DNA of 62,230 nucleotides from Thermocrinis sp. (GCA_028276475.1 JAPYWH010000006.1:1-62230); one strand, 5' to 3'; positions 27,968 through 37,523 are shown, numbered from the stretch's first letter. The notes: a model not told the origin generated them from the sequence alone. Made by a program: numbers and translations.

Positions 27968-28529
27968 TTAAGAAGTTTTTCAAAAGGTCCAACCCAGCCT
28001 CCGAAAGCACCGATTCTGGATGAAACTGCACTCCAAAGACCGGATACTCTGTATGCTGGATTGCCATGACCTCGTCGTCTTCCTCAGAGCGAGCGGTTAC
28101 CTTGAGAAAGGGTGGTAGGGTGCGCTCGTCTATGACCAAAGAGTGGTATCTAACCGCGGTAAAGGGATTAGGAATGCCCGCAAATATGCCCTCTCCCGTA
28201 TGGGTGATGAGGGAGGTCTTCCCGTGCATTAGCCTTTTTGCCCGGATTATCTTTGCCCCAAAGGCATAACCGATGGACTGATGCCCCAAGCAAACGCCCA
28301 ATATGGGGTAATCTTTGTAAAGCTCCTGGACTACCTTTACCGAAATGCCCGCCTCCTTTGGACTGCAGGGACCGGGGGATATAACTATGGCATCGGGGTC
28401 CAACTCTCTGATCTCCTCAGTGGTAGTTTGGTCGTTTCTCTTTACCATTACCTCCGCACCAAGGATCTGAAAATACTGCACCAAGTTGTAGGCAAAGGAG
28501 TCGTAATTGTCAATCATAAAGACCTTCAT
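27936..28529 (-). CDS. trpG: Anthranilate/aminodeoxychorismate synthase glutamine amidotransferase
   Basis: 197 residues from the ATG at 28529, which overlaps the ispH stop as ATGA; the longer frame to 28628 is not needed. Class I amidotransferase features: IDNYDSFAYNLVQY, the nucleophile region GVCLGHQSIGYAFG, and QFHPESVLSEAG with catalytic His-Glu. It supplies ammonia to anthranilate synthase (TrpG), aminodeoxychorismate synthase (PabA), or both. The synthase subunit is not nearby. Confidence 0.9.
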   Translation of the reverse strand: MKVFMIDNYDSFAYNLVQYFQILGAEVMVKRNDQTTTEEIRELDPDAIVISPGPCSPKEAGISVKVVQELYKDYPILGVCLGHQSIGYAFGAKIIRAKRLMHGKTSLITHTGEGIFAGIPNPFTAVRYHSLVIDERTLPPFLKVTARSEEDDEVMAIQHTEYPVFGVQFHPESVLSEAGLDLLKNFLTIAQGYRLSI

Positions 28530-29383
28530 GATAAGAGCTCTTGAACCTTGCTTTTTACCTGCTCTATGATCCAGTCTGGTGTGGATGCACCGGCGGTTAT
28601 GCCCACCCTTTGGACACCCACAAACCATTCGGGCTTAAGCTCCTCTGCGGTCTCTACGTGATAGCTCCTTGGGTTCAAAGAGGAGGATATTTGATAGAGC
28701 CGGCGCGTATTTCCACTGTTTTTACCACCCACTATGATCATCACATCCACTTTTCCCGCCAACTCATAAACATCCTCCTGCCTTTCGGAAGTAGCGTTGC
28801 AGATGGTGTTTATGACCTTTAGCTCCTTTACCCATAGGGCAAGCTCACCCACCACCTCTTTGAAAAACTGTTCGCTTTGAGTAGTCTGGGCAACTATGCC
28901 GACCTTCTCCAGGTTTTTGGGCTTTTCCAAGTCTTCTCTCTTTTCCACCACCACACCCGTGCCACCTGCCTCTTGCAAATACCCAAGGGTGCCAATAACC
29001 TCCGGATGTTCCTTTTCTCCCACCAGCACCACAAAGTAGCCCTCTCGGACTAGCCTTTCCACCGCCTGATGCACCGCCTTCACATAGGGACATGTAGCAT
29101 CCACCAGCTTTAAGCCCTTTTGCAAAAGTTCCCTTTCCTTCTGGGGTGGTATTCCATGGGAGCGGATGATCACCGTGTCTCCCTCCTTAGGGTCCTCCTC
29201 CGCCACCATAACCTCAACGCCCAAACTCCTCAGCCTTTGGACCTCCTGAGGGTTGTGAATGAGAGGTCCCATAGACCATATCCTTTTGCCACCCTCTTCT
29301 GCAGAAACCCTTTCTGCAAGGGCTATCGCCCTCTTAACTCCAAAACAAAAACCTGCGTGGGGTGCAACTATAACCTCAGCCAT
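28526..29383 (-). CDS. ispH: 4-hydroxy-3-methylbut-2-enyl diphosphate reductase
   Basis: 285 residues. The three iron-sulfur cysteines are in AGFCFGVKRA, DATCPYVKAVH and TICNATSERQ. IspH makes IPP and DMAPP at the end of the MEP pathway. It overlaps sfsA by eight bases upstream and trpG by four bases downstream, so recG-sfsA-ispH-trpG run as one strand-consistent series, with an extra promoter before sfsA. Confidence 0.95.
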   Translation of the reverse strand: MAEVIVAPHAGFCFGVKRAIALAERVSAEEGGKRIWSMGPLIHNPQEVQRLRSLGVEVMVAEEDPKEGDTVIIRSHGIPPQKERELLQKGLKLVDATCPYVKAVHQAVERLVREGYFVVLVGEKEHPEVIGTLGYLQEAGGTGVVVEKREDLEKPKNLEKVGIVAQTTQSEQFFKEVVGELALWVKELKVINTICNATSERQEDVYELAGKVDVMIIVGGKNSGNTRRLYQISSSLNPRSYHVETAEELKPEWFVGVQRVGITAGASTPDWIIEQVKSKVQELLS

Positions 29384-30026
29384 CTTTTAAAAATATAACC
29401 TCGAGCTCCCTGCTTATGCTGATTTCTCTCAGGCTAACGTTGCACAAAAAAGCCCTAACCGTTAGTCCCCTGTTGTAGAATTCTTGGACTGCCTCCGAAA
29501 AAGGCTTATCCACTTTGTAGTTTGGAGAAAAGGCTAAGGCGTCCTCCCTTTGCACCACAAAAATTAGCTGGGGTTCAAAGCCCTGCCCCGAAAGTTCTAT
29601 GAGTTTTTGTATGTGTTTTCTTCCTCTCTCGGTGGGTGCATCCGGAAAAAGGGCTACGCTACCTTCTACCAAATTCACGGACTTTGTTTCCACTACCCTG
29701 TTGTCATACATGAGGTCAAAGCGATGCTCTCCAAACTTGGGCTCAAACCTAACGGGCATACTCAAAAACTCTGCGTACAGCTTTGGGGTAATGGTAGAGT
29801 CTATGCAAACCAATGAACTTCCCATATCCACCAAGAGCACTTCAAAGGGATATTTCCCCGAGTTCTTTTCCTTCAAAAAGACCGTGTTGCCCGGCTTTAA
29901 AAGCTCCGTCAGCCTTCCCGTGTTTCTTATGTGTGCAAAAACTCTCCTGCCCTCAATGGATACCTCTCCCACAAACCTGTTTAACCTTCTTAAGAACTTT
30001 GCGGGGATCAAATCTGGGAATTTCAT
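29376..30026 (-). CDS. sfsA: SfsA family DNA-binding/nuclease-like protein
   Basis: 216 residues from ATG 30026; a longer TTG-started frame reaches 30062 but would run through the hairpin. Family features: FVGEVSIEGRRVFAHIRNTGRL near the N-terminus, FDLMYDNRVVETKSVNLVEG (a restriction-endonuclease-like D…E-x-K arrangement) and RGRKHIQKLIEL. SfsA was named for maltose fermentation effects in E. coli; its biochemical role is uncertain. The gene has a long structured leader. Confidence 0.85.
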   Translation of the reverse strand: MKFPDLIPAKFLRRLNRFVGEVSIEGRRVFAHIRNTGRLTELLKPGNTVFLKEKNSGKYPFEVLLVDMGSSLVCIDSTITPKLYAEFLSMPVRFEPKFGEHRFDLMYDNRVVETKSVNLVEGSVALFPDAPTERGRKHIQKLIELSGQGFEPQLIFVVQREDALAFSPNYKVDKPFSEAVQEFYNRGLTVRAFLCNVSLREISISRELEVIFLKDG

Positions 30027-30036
30027 TTTTACAAAG

Positions 30037-30056
30037 GCCCCACCGGGCGGTGGGGC
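30037..30056 (-). promoter_or_regulatory. GC hairpin immediately upstream of sfsA
   Basis: An eight-base-pair perfect stem (GCCCCACC / GGTGGGGC) with a four-base loop sits ten bases before the sfsA ATG. The 3' arm holds the only G-rich stretch that could act as a ribosome site, so folding could limit translation. There is no strong U tract, so it is not a typical terminator. Confidence 0.55.
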
Positions 30057-30066
30057 AAACAAATTT

Positions 30067-30084
30067 GGGGAGGGAGGGGGAGGG
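30067..30084 (+). other. G-quadruplex-type run between recG and sfsA
   Basis: GGGGAGGGAGGGGGAGGG contains four G-runs with single-A loops on the plus strand. For the minus-strand sfsA transcript this is the template strand; the RNA would be C-rich (CCUCCC repeats). Confidence 0.6.
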
Positions 30085-30120
30085 AGTTTCTAATCTCCAA
30101 ATCTCCAACTTGTATCTATT

Positions 30121-30148
30121 ATTATATACCCCTTTTAGAGGATGTCAA
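30121..30148 (-). promoter_or_regulatory. Consensus sigma-70-type promoter for sfsA
   Basis: On the minus strand a perfect TTGACA (30148-30143), overlapping the recG stop codon, is followed by a 16-base spacer and a perfect TATAAT (30126-30121). It is the best promoter in the window. The predicted start near 30113 gives an unusually long leader of about 87 bases. Confidence 0.75.
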
Positions 30149-32493
30149 GGGGGTGTTATTATACTTTCCGAATACCTGTAAAAGAGCACTTGCCTTAGTT
30201 CTGGATATCTTTCAAAGGACGGGTCCTTTTCTAAAAGCTCCTCTGCATCTTTTTTACACACTTCAAGGAAGCGCCTATCCCTTTCCCTCTGGAGGTTTGC
30301 GACCCAAAAACCAAAGTATCCAGACTGGCTCTCTCCCAAAAGCTCCCCCGGACCCCTCATCTTCAGGTCCTCTTCTGCTATTTTAAAACCATCGTTAGTT
30401 TGCACTAAAACCTTCAGCCTTTTCAAGCCCTCTTGGTCGTAGCGCATCTGGTCTGGAACCACAAGGAAGCAAAAGGACTGAAGCTGGGACCTACCCACCC
30501 TTCCCCTAAGTTGATGAAGCTGAGAAAGCCCAAAACGGTGGGCGGATTCTATCACCATAACCGTCGCAGTTGGCACATCCACCCCCACCTCCACTACCGT
30601 CGTGGAAACAAGAATGTCTCCTTCCCGCTTGAACTCCTCCATCACCCTTTTCTTTTCTTCGTCTTTTAGCCTTCCGTGTAAAAGGAGAACCTTTCTATCG
30701 GAAAAGAAGGCTTTCCACCGCTCAAACTCCTTCACCGCAGACTTTAGCTCAAGCTTAGGAGAATCCTCTATAACAGGGTATATAACATACGCCTTGTGTC
30801 CTTTTTGAAGCTCCTCCCTGATGAACTTTAGAACCTTTTCCATCTCGGACTCAAAAAACAGCCTTGTGATTACGGGCTTTCTGCCCGCGGGCATCTGGTC
30901 TATTATTGAAAGGTCCAAATCTCCATACAGGGAAAGGGCAAGAGTCCTTGGAATGGGTGTGGCAGACATTACAAGAAGATGGGGGAAGAATTCTTCGGAC
31001 TTTTCAAGGAGCATTTTTCTCTGCAAAACACCAAAGCGGTGCTGTTCATCAACCACTGCAAAGCCCAAGCTTTTAAAACTAACTCCCTCCTGTATGAGGG
31101 CGTGGGTCCCCACTACCACTTGGATGTTTCCCTCCCTTATATGCCTCAGCAGGCTCCTCCTTTGGGCGGTTTTTACCGAGGAAGTAAGAAGTCCTACCTT
31201 AACGCCAAGGGGTTCTAAAAACCTTTTAAAGTTTTCGTAGTGTTGGTAAGCCAGTATTTCAGTTGGGACCATTATGGCAGATTGATAACCCTCCTTGGCA
31301 AAGGCGTAAGAGATAGCCATTGCAACCACCGTTTTTCCACTTCCCACATCCCCTTGCAAAAGCCGGTTCATGGGTGCCTCTTGCTTTACATCCTCCAAGA
31401 TCTCTCTTAGGACCCTGAGCTGTGCTTGGGTTAGCCCAAAGGGAAGGCTTCTTAAAAACTCCTGTATGTGCTCCTCCGCCCTTAAAAGCTTTGGTGCCCT
31501 TAGGGACTTTATCTCCCTTCTTTTAAGCTGGAGGGCAAGCTGGAAAAGAAGAAGGTCTTCGTATATCAACCGATGGTGTGCTGGTGTGTCCCAACTGTTT
31601 AACCTTTCATCCCACTGATAAGGAGCATGCAAGAAATACAGGCTTTCTGGCAGTTTGTAAAGGTTGTGTTTTTTTAAAAGTTCCTCGGGTAGGTATTCGG
31701 GCATATATCGTAGGTATTCCAACAGCTTTTGGATGGCTTGCCTTACCTTCCTGTGCCTGAGCTTGGCAGACATGCTTTCCGCAGACTTTACCCTTACGTT
31801 ATAAAAGGGCAGAACTTTGCCAGCGTCCTCTTCCTTCAGCAACTCTGGATGAACCATATACTTTTCTCCCTTATACTCCATGAACTTTCCATAGACTATA
31901 AGCTCGGTGCCCTTTTTGAAGCTTAAGAGCACCTTTTTATCCTTGAACCTGTATTTTAGGCTAAGGTAGCCGGTGCCGTCTTCACAGAGCACAGAGATGG
32001 GATACTTGGCATCTGGCTCCCATGAACTTTCCACCACCTTGACCCGCAGGGCAACCGCCTTTCCGGGAATGGAGGTTTTTATTGAGGTGTTGAGCCTTCG
32101 GTCCTCGTACCTTACGGGCACAAACCAGAGGGCAGAATACAGGTCTTTTATGTTCAAAGACTTTAAAAGCTTCTTTTCCTTTGAGTCTAAAATCTTCAAG
32201 CTTTCAAGGAGGACAAAAAACTTCTCTATGGGCTTTTTGGGATATACATCAAAAGACACCTTTGGGACAAGCTCCTCCCTGTTTAACGCCTGCTCTATCT
32301 CCTGAAGTATGGCAACCTTTTTGGGAAAGGGCATGGAGTCAAATTTTTTTAAAAGCTCCAAATGGCTGTTTGAAAGTCTGTTCTTCAGAAGGTTAAAAAG
32401 ATACAGCCCCACTCCAAAGCTCCTTTTAAGCTTGAGATGGTTATTCTCCTTTAGCTCCTCTATGAACCTTTTTGCCTTTTCCACATTGTCCAT
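30145..32493 (-). CDS. recG: ATP-dependent DNA helicase RecG
   Basis: 782 residues, longer than the usual roughly 690 because of an N-terminal helical extension of about 110 residues. The wedge/OB domain is followed by the helicase core: Walker A GDVGSGKTVVA, DEQH box VVDEQHRFG, MSATPIPRTLALSL, and the C-terminal RGRVGRSQLQSFC. RecG remodels stalled forks and branches DNA. It is divergent from flgM and upstream of sfsA on the same strand. Confidence 0.95.
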   Translation of the reverse strand: MDNVEKAKRFIEELKENNHLKLKRSFGVGLYLFNLLKNRLSNSHLELLKKFDSMPFPKKVAILQEIEQALNREELVPKVSFDVYPKKPIEKFFVLLESLKILDSKEKKLLKSLNIKDLYSALWFVPVRYEDRRLNTSIKTSIPGKAVALRVKVVESSWEPDAKYPISVLCEDGTGYLSLKYRFKDKKVLLSFKKGTELIVYGKFMEYKGEKYMVHPELLKEEDAGKVLPFYNVRVKSAESMSAKLRHRKVRQAIQKLLEYLRYMPEYLPEELLKKHNLYKLPESLYFLHAPYQWDERLNSWDTPAHHRLIYEDLLLFQLALQLKRREIKSLRAPKLLRAEEHIQEFLRSLPFGLTQAQLRVLREILEDVKQEAPMNRLLQGDVGSGKTVVAMAISYAFAKEGYQSAIMVPTEILAYQHYENFKRFLEPLGVKVGLLTSSVKTAQRRSLLRHIREGNIQVVVGTHALIQEGVSFKSLGFAVVDEQHRFGVLQRKMLLEKSEEFFPHLLVMSATPIPRTLALSLYGDLDLSIIDQMPAGRKPVITRLFFESEMEKVLKFIREELQKGHKAYVIYPVIEDSPKLELKSAVKEFERWKAFFSDRKVLLLHGRLKDEEKKRVMEEFKREGDILVSTTVVEVGVDVPTATVMVIESAHRFGLSQLHQLRGRVGRSQLQSFCFLVVPDQMRYDQEGLKRLKVLVQTNDGFKIAEEDLKMRGPGELLGESQSGYFGFWVANLQRERDRRFLEVCKKDAEELLEKDPSFERYPELRQVLFYRYSESIITPP

Positions 32494-32540
32494 TTTTGGC
32501 TTAAACTTCCCTTAAAAAATACGATAATATATTCAGAGCC

Positions 32541-32810
32541 ATGATAGAAAGGATAGATTTATGGAACTTGGTAAATAATATCCTTGAGCAAGAGAAAAAG
32601 AGCAAGGAAAAGCCCGCGAAGGTTAAGGGGCAAGAGGCGGTAAAGGTTGAGCTTTCGGAGGTAGCAAAGAAAAGACCACAACCCGACCTTTCAGAACTGG
32701 AGAGCAAAGTTTCAGAGATAAGGGCAAAGCTGGAAAGGGGAGAGTATAAGGTGGAGCCAGAGAAGATCTTTGAAGGGTTGAGCAAGTATCTGAGCAGTTC
32801 CGATAGATAG
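32541..32810 (+). CDS. flgM: Anti-sigma-28 factor FlgM
   Basis: 89 residues, close to the length known for Aquifex FlgM. The C-terminal half matches the family (VELSEVAKKRPQPD…VSEIRAKLERGEYKVEPEKIFEGL). FlgM holds FliA inactive until the hook-basal body can export it. A TAATAT/TATATT element ends seven to ten bases before the ATG and no Shine-Dalgarno site is visible, suggesting a leaderless mRNA. It ends one base before the end of the convergent flgJ-like gene. Confidence 0.82.
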   Translation: MIERIDLWNLVNNILEQEKKSKEKPAKVKGQEAVKVELSEVAKKRPQPDLSELESKVSEIRAKLERGEYKVEPEKIFEGLSKYLSSSDR

Positions 32811-32811
32811 C

Positions 32812-33069
32812 TCAATCCTTCAGGTTTTTAAGAATGAACTGGGCTATGCCCACACCTCCATTAAGGGCTAAGTACCTGCTCAAGTTCTCCAAAAAGGCAT
32901 CGTAGTATAACCTTTGCTGAAAGCCTTTACCGTTCATAAACCCTTTGAAGCCCTCTTTCAAAACCTCCTTCAACAGGACCGCCTCAAACTCCTGGGCGAG
33001 CTTCTTCTTGTCCTTTGTGTATTCTTGCATGTAGCCCATTGAGGGAGGAAGATAGATTTTGGTGTCCAC
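32812..33069 (-). CDS. flgJ: FlgJ-like rod-binding protein
   Basis: 85 residues from the GTG at 33069. The rod-binding signature is visible: AQEFEAVLLKEVLKEGFKGF, YYDAFLENLSRYLALNGGVGIAQFILKNL. It lacks the muramidase half, as in many non-enterobacterial FlgJ proteins; that domain is often separate. The frame is open further upstream to 33561, but that runs through apgM on the opposite strand. The GTG lies ten bases after a minus-strand TATAAT. Internal ATG starts at residues 11 and 14 are alternatives. Confidence 0.75.
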   Translation of the reverse strand: MDTKIYLPPSMGYMQEYTKDKKKLAQEFEAVLLKEVLKEGFKGFMNGKGFQQRLYYDAFLENLSRYLALNGGVGIAQFILKNLKD

Positions 33070-33075
33070 AGTGTT

Positions 33076-33085
33076 TAAAATTATA
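33076..33085. promoter_or_regulatory. Bidirectional overlapping -10 element, apgM/flgJ
   Basis: TAAAATTATA reads TAAAAT on the plus strand (33076-33081), seven bases before the apgM ATG, and TATAAT on the minus strand (33085-33080), ten bases before the flgJ GTG. Both transcripts would be leaderless or nearly so. Confidence 0.6.
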
Positions 33086-33087
33086 TC

Positions 33088-34305
33088 ATGCTTGAAAAAC
33101 TTGTTCAGAAAAATAGTAGCAAGCTTTTGCTTGTAGTCCTTGATGGGATTGGTGGGCTTCCTGTAAAGGATGGCAAAACGGAGCTTGAGCTTGCCCACAC
33201 GCCAAACCTTGATAGCTTGGCAAAGGAAAGTGCCCTTGGTCTTCATATCCCGGTGGACCATGGCATCACGCCCGGCAGTGGTCCCGGACACTTGGGCATT
33301 TTTGGCTACGACCCCCTTGAGTATCAGATAGGAAGGGGTATCCTTGAAGCCCTTGGGCTTGGCATTGAGGTAAAGGACACAGACATCGCCATAAGAGGAA
33401 ACTACGCGACGGTAGAGTATGTGGATGGTAAGCCCATAGTGAAGGACAGAAGGGCGGGCAGGATTGCCACAGAAGAGAACAGAAGAATAACCCAAAGGAT
33501 CAAGGAAAACATAAAGGAAATAGAGGGGGTTGAGGTGATCATTGAACCGGGGATGGAGCACAGGTTTGCGCTGGTGCTAAGGTTTCCGCATCCGTTGCCT
33601 GAAGGTTCAGACCAAATAAAGGACACAGACCCTCAAAAGGAGGGAAAGGAGCCCTTAAAACCCATAGCCCTGAATGCCAACGCCCAAAGGGTGGCTGAGG
33701 TAGTAGAGAAGTTTGTAGATAAGGTGGGCGAGCTTTTAAAGGATGAACCAAAGGCAAACTATGTGCTTTTGAGGGGCTTTTCCCAAAAGCCAAAGATGAA
33801 AAGCTTTGAGGAGAGGTTTGGGCTGAAAGCCTGTGCCATTGCGGTCTATCCTATGTATAGGGGGCTTGCCAGCTTGGTAGGAATGGATGTTATAAACTTT
33901 GAAGGCTCTTCCATAGAGGATGAAATAGAAACCTTGAGAAGCCTTTGGAACGATTATGACTTTTTCTTCTTGCACATAAAAAAGACAGACTCTTACGGCG
34001 AGGACGGAAACTGGGAAGGAAAGGTCAAGGTCATAGAGGAGTTTGACAAAAACCTTCCAAAGATCCTTGGGTTAAAGCCGAGCGTTCTGGTGATCACAGG
34101 AGACCACTCCACACCCTCTGTGCTCAAAGGACACTCTTGGCATCCTGTTCCGGTGCTTTTGAAGTCCGACTATGTGCTGGGAGGGACTTCCCAAAGATTT
34201 ACCGAGAGGGAGTGCCTGAAGGGAGAGCTCGGCATATTCCCAGCTAAGAAGTTAATCAACCTTATGCTGGCCCACTCCTTGCGCCTTGCCAAGTATGGGG
34301 CTTAA
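33088..34305 (+). CDS. apgM: 2,3-bisphosphoglycerate-independent phosphoglycerate mutase (archaeal type)
   Basis: 405 residues of the alkaline-phosphatase superfamily: [14 protein letters not shown] with the metal Asp, [17 protein letters not shown] with the nucleophile Ser, and [20 protein letters not shown] with the metal-binding His/Asp. The length fits ApgM rather than the longer GpmI. It interconverts 3- and 2-phosphoglycerate. It overlaps the convergent symporter gene by 54 bases. Confidence 0.93.
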   Translation: MLEKLVQKNSSKLLLVVLDGIGGLPVKDGKTELELAHTPNLDSLAKESALGLHIPVDHGITPGSGPGHLGIFGYDPLEYQIGRGILEALGLGIEVKDTDIAIRGNYATVEYVDGKPIVKDRRAGRIATEENRRITQRIKENIKEIEGVEVIIEPGMEHRFALVLRFPHPLPEGSDQIKDTDPQKEGKEPLKPIALNANAQRVAEVVEKFVDKVGELLKDEPKANYVLLRGFSQKPKMKSFEERFGLKACAIAVYPMYRGLASLVGMDVINFEGSSIEDEIETLRSLWNDYDFFFLHIKKTDSYGEDGNWEGKVKVIEEFDKNLPKILGLKPSVLVITGDHSTPSVLKGHSWHPVPVLLKSDYVLGGTSQRFTERECLKGELGIFPAKKLINLMLAHSLRLAKYGA

Positions 34306-35658
34306 GAGAGAAGTCAAAAGGTAGGCAAAGAGGCTTACGAAAAGCCCCGCAAGGAGGGAAAACTCATACTCAAAGCCATAGTTCAAAACCGCCCAGACAA
34401 GAAAGCCCGAAGTCATGCTAACCACTGCGGAGTATTGGTTAGAACCTTTAAAGTAAAGCCCAGCCACCAAGGGAACAAACAAAGACACCAAGCTCAAGGC
34501 AGAGGAGTCTCCCACCAAGTGAAAGATGGACTCTCCACTGAGGGCAAAGAGAAGGGAAATAAAGCTTATCAAAATCACAGAAAACCTGGTGAGCCAAAGA
34601 AAGCCTCTGTCGGATAGGTTTTTAAACAGCGGTCTCAAGAGGTTTTCACTTAGAATTGCGGAAGGTGCAAGAATAGCAGAACTGGACGTGCTCATTATGG
34701 CAGAGAGCAGTGCCCCAAAGAAGAGCACCTTTGTAAGGGTTGAGGTATGCTCCAAAATCAGTGTGGGAAGCATTAATTGGGAGTCAAGTTTCAAAAGCTC
34801 TGGGTATTTCACCCTTGCAAAGATAGCAAGGATAAGAGGAATAAAGGCAACAGTCAGATACATGAAGCCCGCAGTGATGGAAGAATAGACTGCCACCCTT
34901 TCTGAACGAGAGGACATAACCCTTTGGAAGACATCCTGCTGGGGTATGGAACCAAGTCCTATGGTAATAAGGGCGGTGATAAAGAGCAGGAACTCCTGAA
35001 GGTTCAAAGAAGGAAAGAACTTGTAAAACTCCGGCGGTTGGGACGCTAAAACTTGAGGGATATGGCTAAAGCCCTGAGAAACTTCATACAGGGCAGTCAA
35101 AAGCCCCACTATGATCATTATGGTTTGGATAAAATCCGTAAGAGAGACCGCCCACATGCCACCCAAAAAGGTGTAAAAGACCACCACCAAAGAACCTATA
35201 ACAGTTCCAAGCTTTACGCTAATACCAGTAGTTATGTTTAGGATCAAGCCTATGGCAAGCATCTGTGCACCGATCCAACCAAAGTAGGACGCTATGATCA
35301 AAAGGCTCGCCACAATTTCCGCCTTTCTGCCGTAAAACCTTCTGTAAAAATCCCCAAAGGTCAAGAGGTTAAGCCTATACAGAGGCTTTGCAAAGAATAA
35401 ACCCACCAATATTAGGCAGAGGGCTGCGCCAAAAGGGTCCTCTATCACTCCCCAAAGCCCTTCCTTTGCCATCTGGGAGGATGCCCCCAAAACGGTTTCT
35501 GCACCAAACCAGGTGGCAAAGGCAACAAAGGTAGCCATAAAAAAGGGAAGATTTCTCCCCGCCAAAAGGTAATCCTTTGAGTTCTTCACAAAGGTGCTTG
35601 CATAGACCCCTATGGCTAAGGTTAGAAGTATGTATAGAACTATAGAAAGAAGAAGCAT
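34252..35658 (-). CDS. Sodium:solute symporter (SSS family)
   Basis: 468 residues with about 13 hydrophobic segments. SSS features include [26 protein letters not shown] at TM2 and [18 protein letters not shown] (the family signature region), and a [16 protein letters not shown] loop. Members carry acetate, proline, pantothenate and others; the substrate cannot be assigned. It starts one base after the mnmG stop on the same strand. Confidence 0.85.
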   Translation of the reverse strand: MLLLSIVLYILLTLAIGVYASTFVKNSKDYLLAGRNLPFFMATFVAFATWFGAETVLGASSQMAKEGLWGVIEDPFGAALCLILVGLFFAKPLYRLNLLTFGDFYRRFYGRKAEIVASLLIIASYFGWIGAQMLAIGLILNITTGISVKLGTVIGSLVVVFYTFLGGMWAVSLTDFIQTIMIIVGLLTALYEVSQGFSHIPQVLASQPPEFYKFFPSLNLQEFLLFITALITIGLGSIPQQDVFQRVMSSRSERVAVYSSITAGFMYLTVAFIPLILAIFARVKYPELLKLDSQLMLPTLILEHTSTLTKVLFFGALLSAIMSTSSSAILAPSAILSENLLRPLFKNLSDRGFLWLTRFSVILISFISLLFALSGESIFHLVGDSSALSLVSLFVPLVAGLYFKGSNQYSAVVSMTSGFLVWAVLNYGFEYEFSLLAGLFVSLFAYLLTSLLSPILGKAQGVGQHKVD

Positions 35659-35659
35659 C

Positions 35660-37504
35660 TCAGTCTAGCTTACCCAAAAATGCCAACAGCGCTGTTATGG
35701 TAGCTGGTGTGATACCATCTATCCTGCTGGCTTGCCCCACCGTCAGCGGTCTGAACTTTTTGAGCTTTTCCCTCGCTTCGTTTGTGAGCCCGGGCACCTT
35801 GTCATAGTCTATATCCTCTGGAATGGGTGTATCCTCAAGCTTCTTTAATTTTTCGTTTAACTTTCTTTCCCTTTCTATGTATGGCTCGTATTTTAGCTGA
35901 ATCTCCACCTCCTCCGCCACGTAGGGATGTTCTGGCACGCTAACTCCAAGCTCCTTTAGGTCCCAGATGGAACGCTCAGAGGTCAAGAGTTGAGAAAGAC
36001 TGTAAGCCCTAACATCGGAGCCTATGGCAACGGAGACTTTATACCCCTTGTAAAACTCAAGCCAAGCTTGAATTTCCCTTTCTACCTCTTGCACCAGTTT
36101 ATACTGTTCCTTCGTCAAAAGCCCCAGCCCTCTTCCCAGCTTGGCGAGCCTCAAAATGGCGTTGTCCTGCCTCAGGTAAAGCCTATACTCAGAACGTGAG
36201 GTAAAAAGTCTGTAGGGCTCCGTCACACCCTTTGTGGTAAGGTCATCCACCATTATACCAATGTAGCTCTCGTCCCTCCTTAGATATATGGGCTCTTTGC
36301 CAAAGGCTCTAAGGGCAGCGTTTATGCCAGCCAGAATGCCCTGTCCAGCCGCTTCCTCGTACCCTGTGGTGCCGTTAAAGTTGCCCGCGTGAAAGAGCCC
36401 TCTTATTTTCTTGGTCTCCAAGGTGGGATAAAGTTCCGTTGGGGGCACTACGTCGTACTCTATTGCGTAGGCGGGTCTTATCAGCTCCACCTTTTCAAGC
36501 CCAGGGATAGACCTGTACATCTCCCACTGGACTTCCTCCGGTAAAGAGGTAGAAAGTCCGTTGGGGTAGATCTCTATGGTGTCCCAGCCTTCAGGTTCTA
36601 AAAATATTTGGTGCCTTTCCTTGTCGGAGAACTTTACCACCTTGTCCTCTATGGAAGGGCAGTATCTTGGTCCTATGCCCTTTATGAGCCCACCGTAGAG
36701 GGCAGTTCTGTGAAGGTTCTTTCTTATGATCTCGTGGGTCTTTGGAGTGGTGTAGGTGATCCAGCAGAGGGCTTGGGGTTTACCCTTTTCAAACCAATAG
36801 CTTCCCACGGGCTCTGTCCAGAAGGAGAACTTTGGGGGTGGGTCATCCCCCGGTGCGGGCTCAAGGGCGGAAAAGTCTATGGTCCTCCTGTCCAACCTTG
36901 CGGGAGTGCCCGTTTTGAACCTCATTAGCGGAAAGCCATGCCTTTTGTAAAAGTCCGCCAGTCCGGTGGAGTTTGGCTCCCAAGCCCTACCGCCCAGAAA
37001 GGTTTTATCGCCTATGTAAATAAGTCCGTTTAAGAAAGTGCCCGTGGTGACCACCACAGCCTTTACTTTGTATTCAAGCCCAAGGCGAGTTTTTACTCCC
37101 ACCACTCGGTTGTTTTCCACGATAATATCCACCACCTCGTCCTGTTTTATGTGAAGGTTCTCCTGATTTTCGCAGACCCTTTTCATATACTCCCTGTATG
37201 CCTTTTTGTCCGCCTGAGCCCTCGGAGACCAAACCGCTTTGCCCTTACGGGTGTTTAGCATCTTAAACTGAATGCCCGTATGGTCTATAGCCTTTCCCAT
37301 CTCTCCACCAAGGGCGTCTATCTCCCTCACTACAATACCCTTTGCTACGCCACCTATGGCAGGGTTGCAGGACATCTGCCCAATGGCATCTGCGTTCAGC
37401 ACGAACATAACCGTCTTGGCACCCATACGGGCGCTTGCAAGCGCTGCCTCTATGCCCGCATGACCACCACCAATAACCGCCACATCAAACTCATCCACCA
37501 ACAT
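35660..37504 (-). CDS. mnmG: tRNA uridine 5-carboxymethylaminomethyl modification enzyme MnmG (GidA)
   Basis: 614 residues. FAD motif VAVIGGGHAGIEAALASARMG, conserved MSCNPAIGGVAKG and GLFHAGNFNGTTGYEEAAGQG, and the C-terminal MnmE-binding helical region ending RIDGITPATITALLAFLG. It modifies U34 of several tRNAs together with MnmE. The ATG follows an AT-rich -10-like segment with no Shine-Dalgarno site. Confidence 0.96.
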   Translation of the reverse strand: MLVDEFDVAVIGGGHAGIEAALASARMGAKTVMFVLNADAIGQMSCNPAIGGVAKGIVVREIDALGGEMGKAIDHTGIQFKMLNTRKGKAVWSPRAQADKKAYREYMKRVCENQENLHIKQDEVVDIIVENNRVVGVKTRLGLEYKVKAVVVTTGTFLNGLIYIGDKTFLGGRAWEPNSTGLADFYKRHGFPLMRFKTGTPARLDRRTIDFSALEPAPGDDPPPKFSFWTEPVGSYWFEKGKPQALCWITYTTPKTHEIIRKNLHRTALYGGLIKGIGPRYCPSIEDKVVKFSDKERHQIFLEPEGWDTIEIYPNGLSTSLPEEVQWEMYRSIPGLEKVELIRPAYAIEYDVVPPTELYPTLETKKIRGLFHAGNFNGTTGYEEAAGQGILAGINAALRAFGKEPIYLRRDESYIGIMVDDLTTKGVTEPYRLFTSRSEYRLYLRQDNAILRLAKLGRGLGLLTKEQYKLVQEVEREIQAWLEFYKGYKVSVAIGSDVRAYSLSQLLTSERSIWDLKELGVSVPEHPYVAEEVEIQLKYEPYIERERKLNEKLKKLEDTPIPEDIDYDKVPGLTNEAREKLKKFRPLTVGQASRIDGITPATITALLAFLGKLD

Positions 37505-37509
37505 AGGGA

Positions 37510-37518
37510 TAAAATATA
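37510..37518. promoter_or_regulatory. Overlapping divergent -10 elements, mnmG / zinc protein
   Basis: In the 19-bp gap between divergent ATGs, TAAAAT (37510-37515, plus) and TATATT (37518-37513, minus) overlap. Each lies about nine bases from its start codon, so both mRNAs would be leaderless. Confidence 0.45.
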
Positions 37519-37523
37519 TACTA

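Noticed and set aside
29599-30093. 164-codon plus-strand frame across sfsA
   Set aside because: Antisense to sfsA, which has clear family motifs; composition is that of a shadow frame.
32812-33561. A 249-residue minus-strand frame extending the flgJ-like gene
   Set aside because: Everything upstream of 33069 lies antisense to the well-supported apgM gene; only the C-terminal 85 residues match the rod-binding family and a -10 box plus GTG explains the start.
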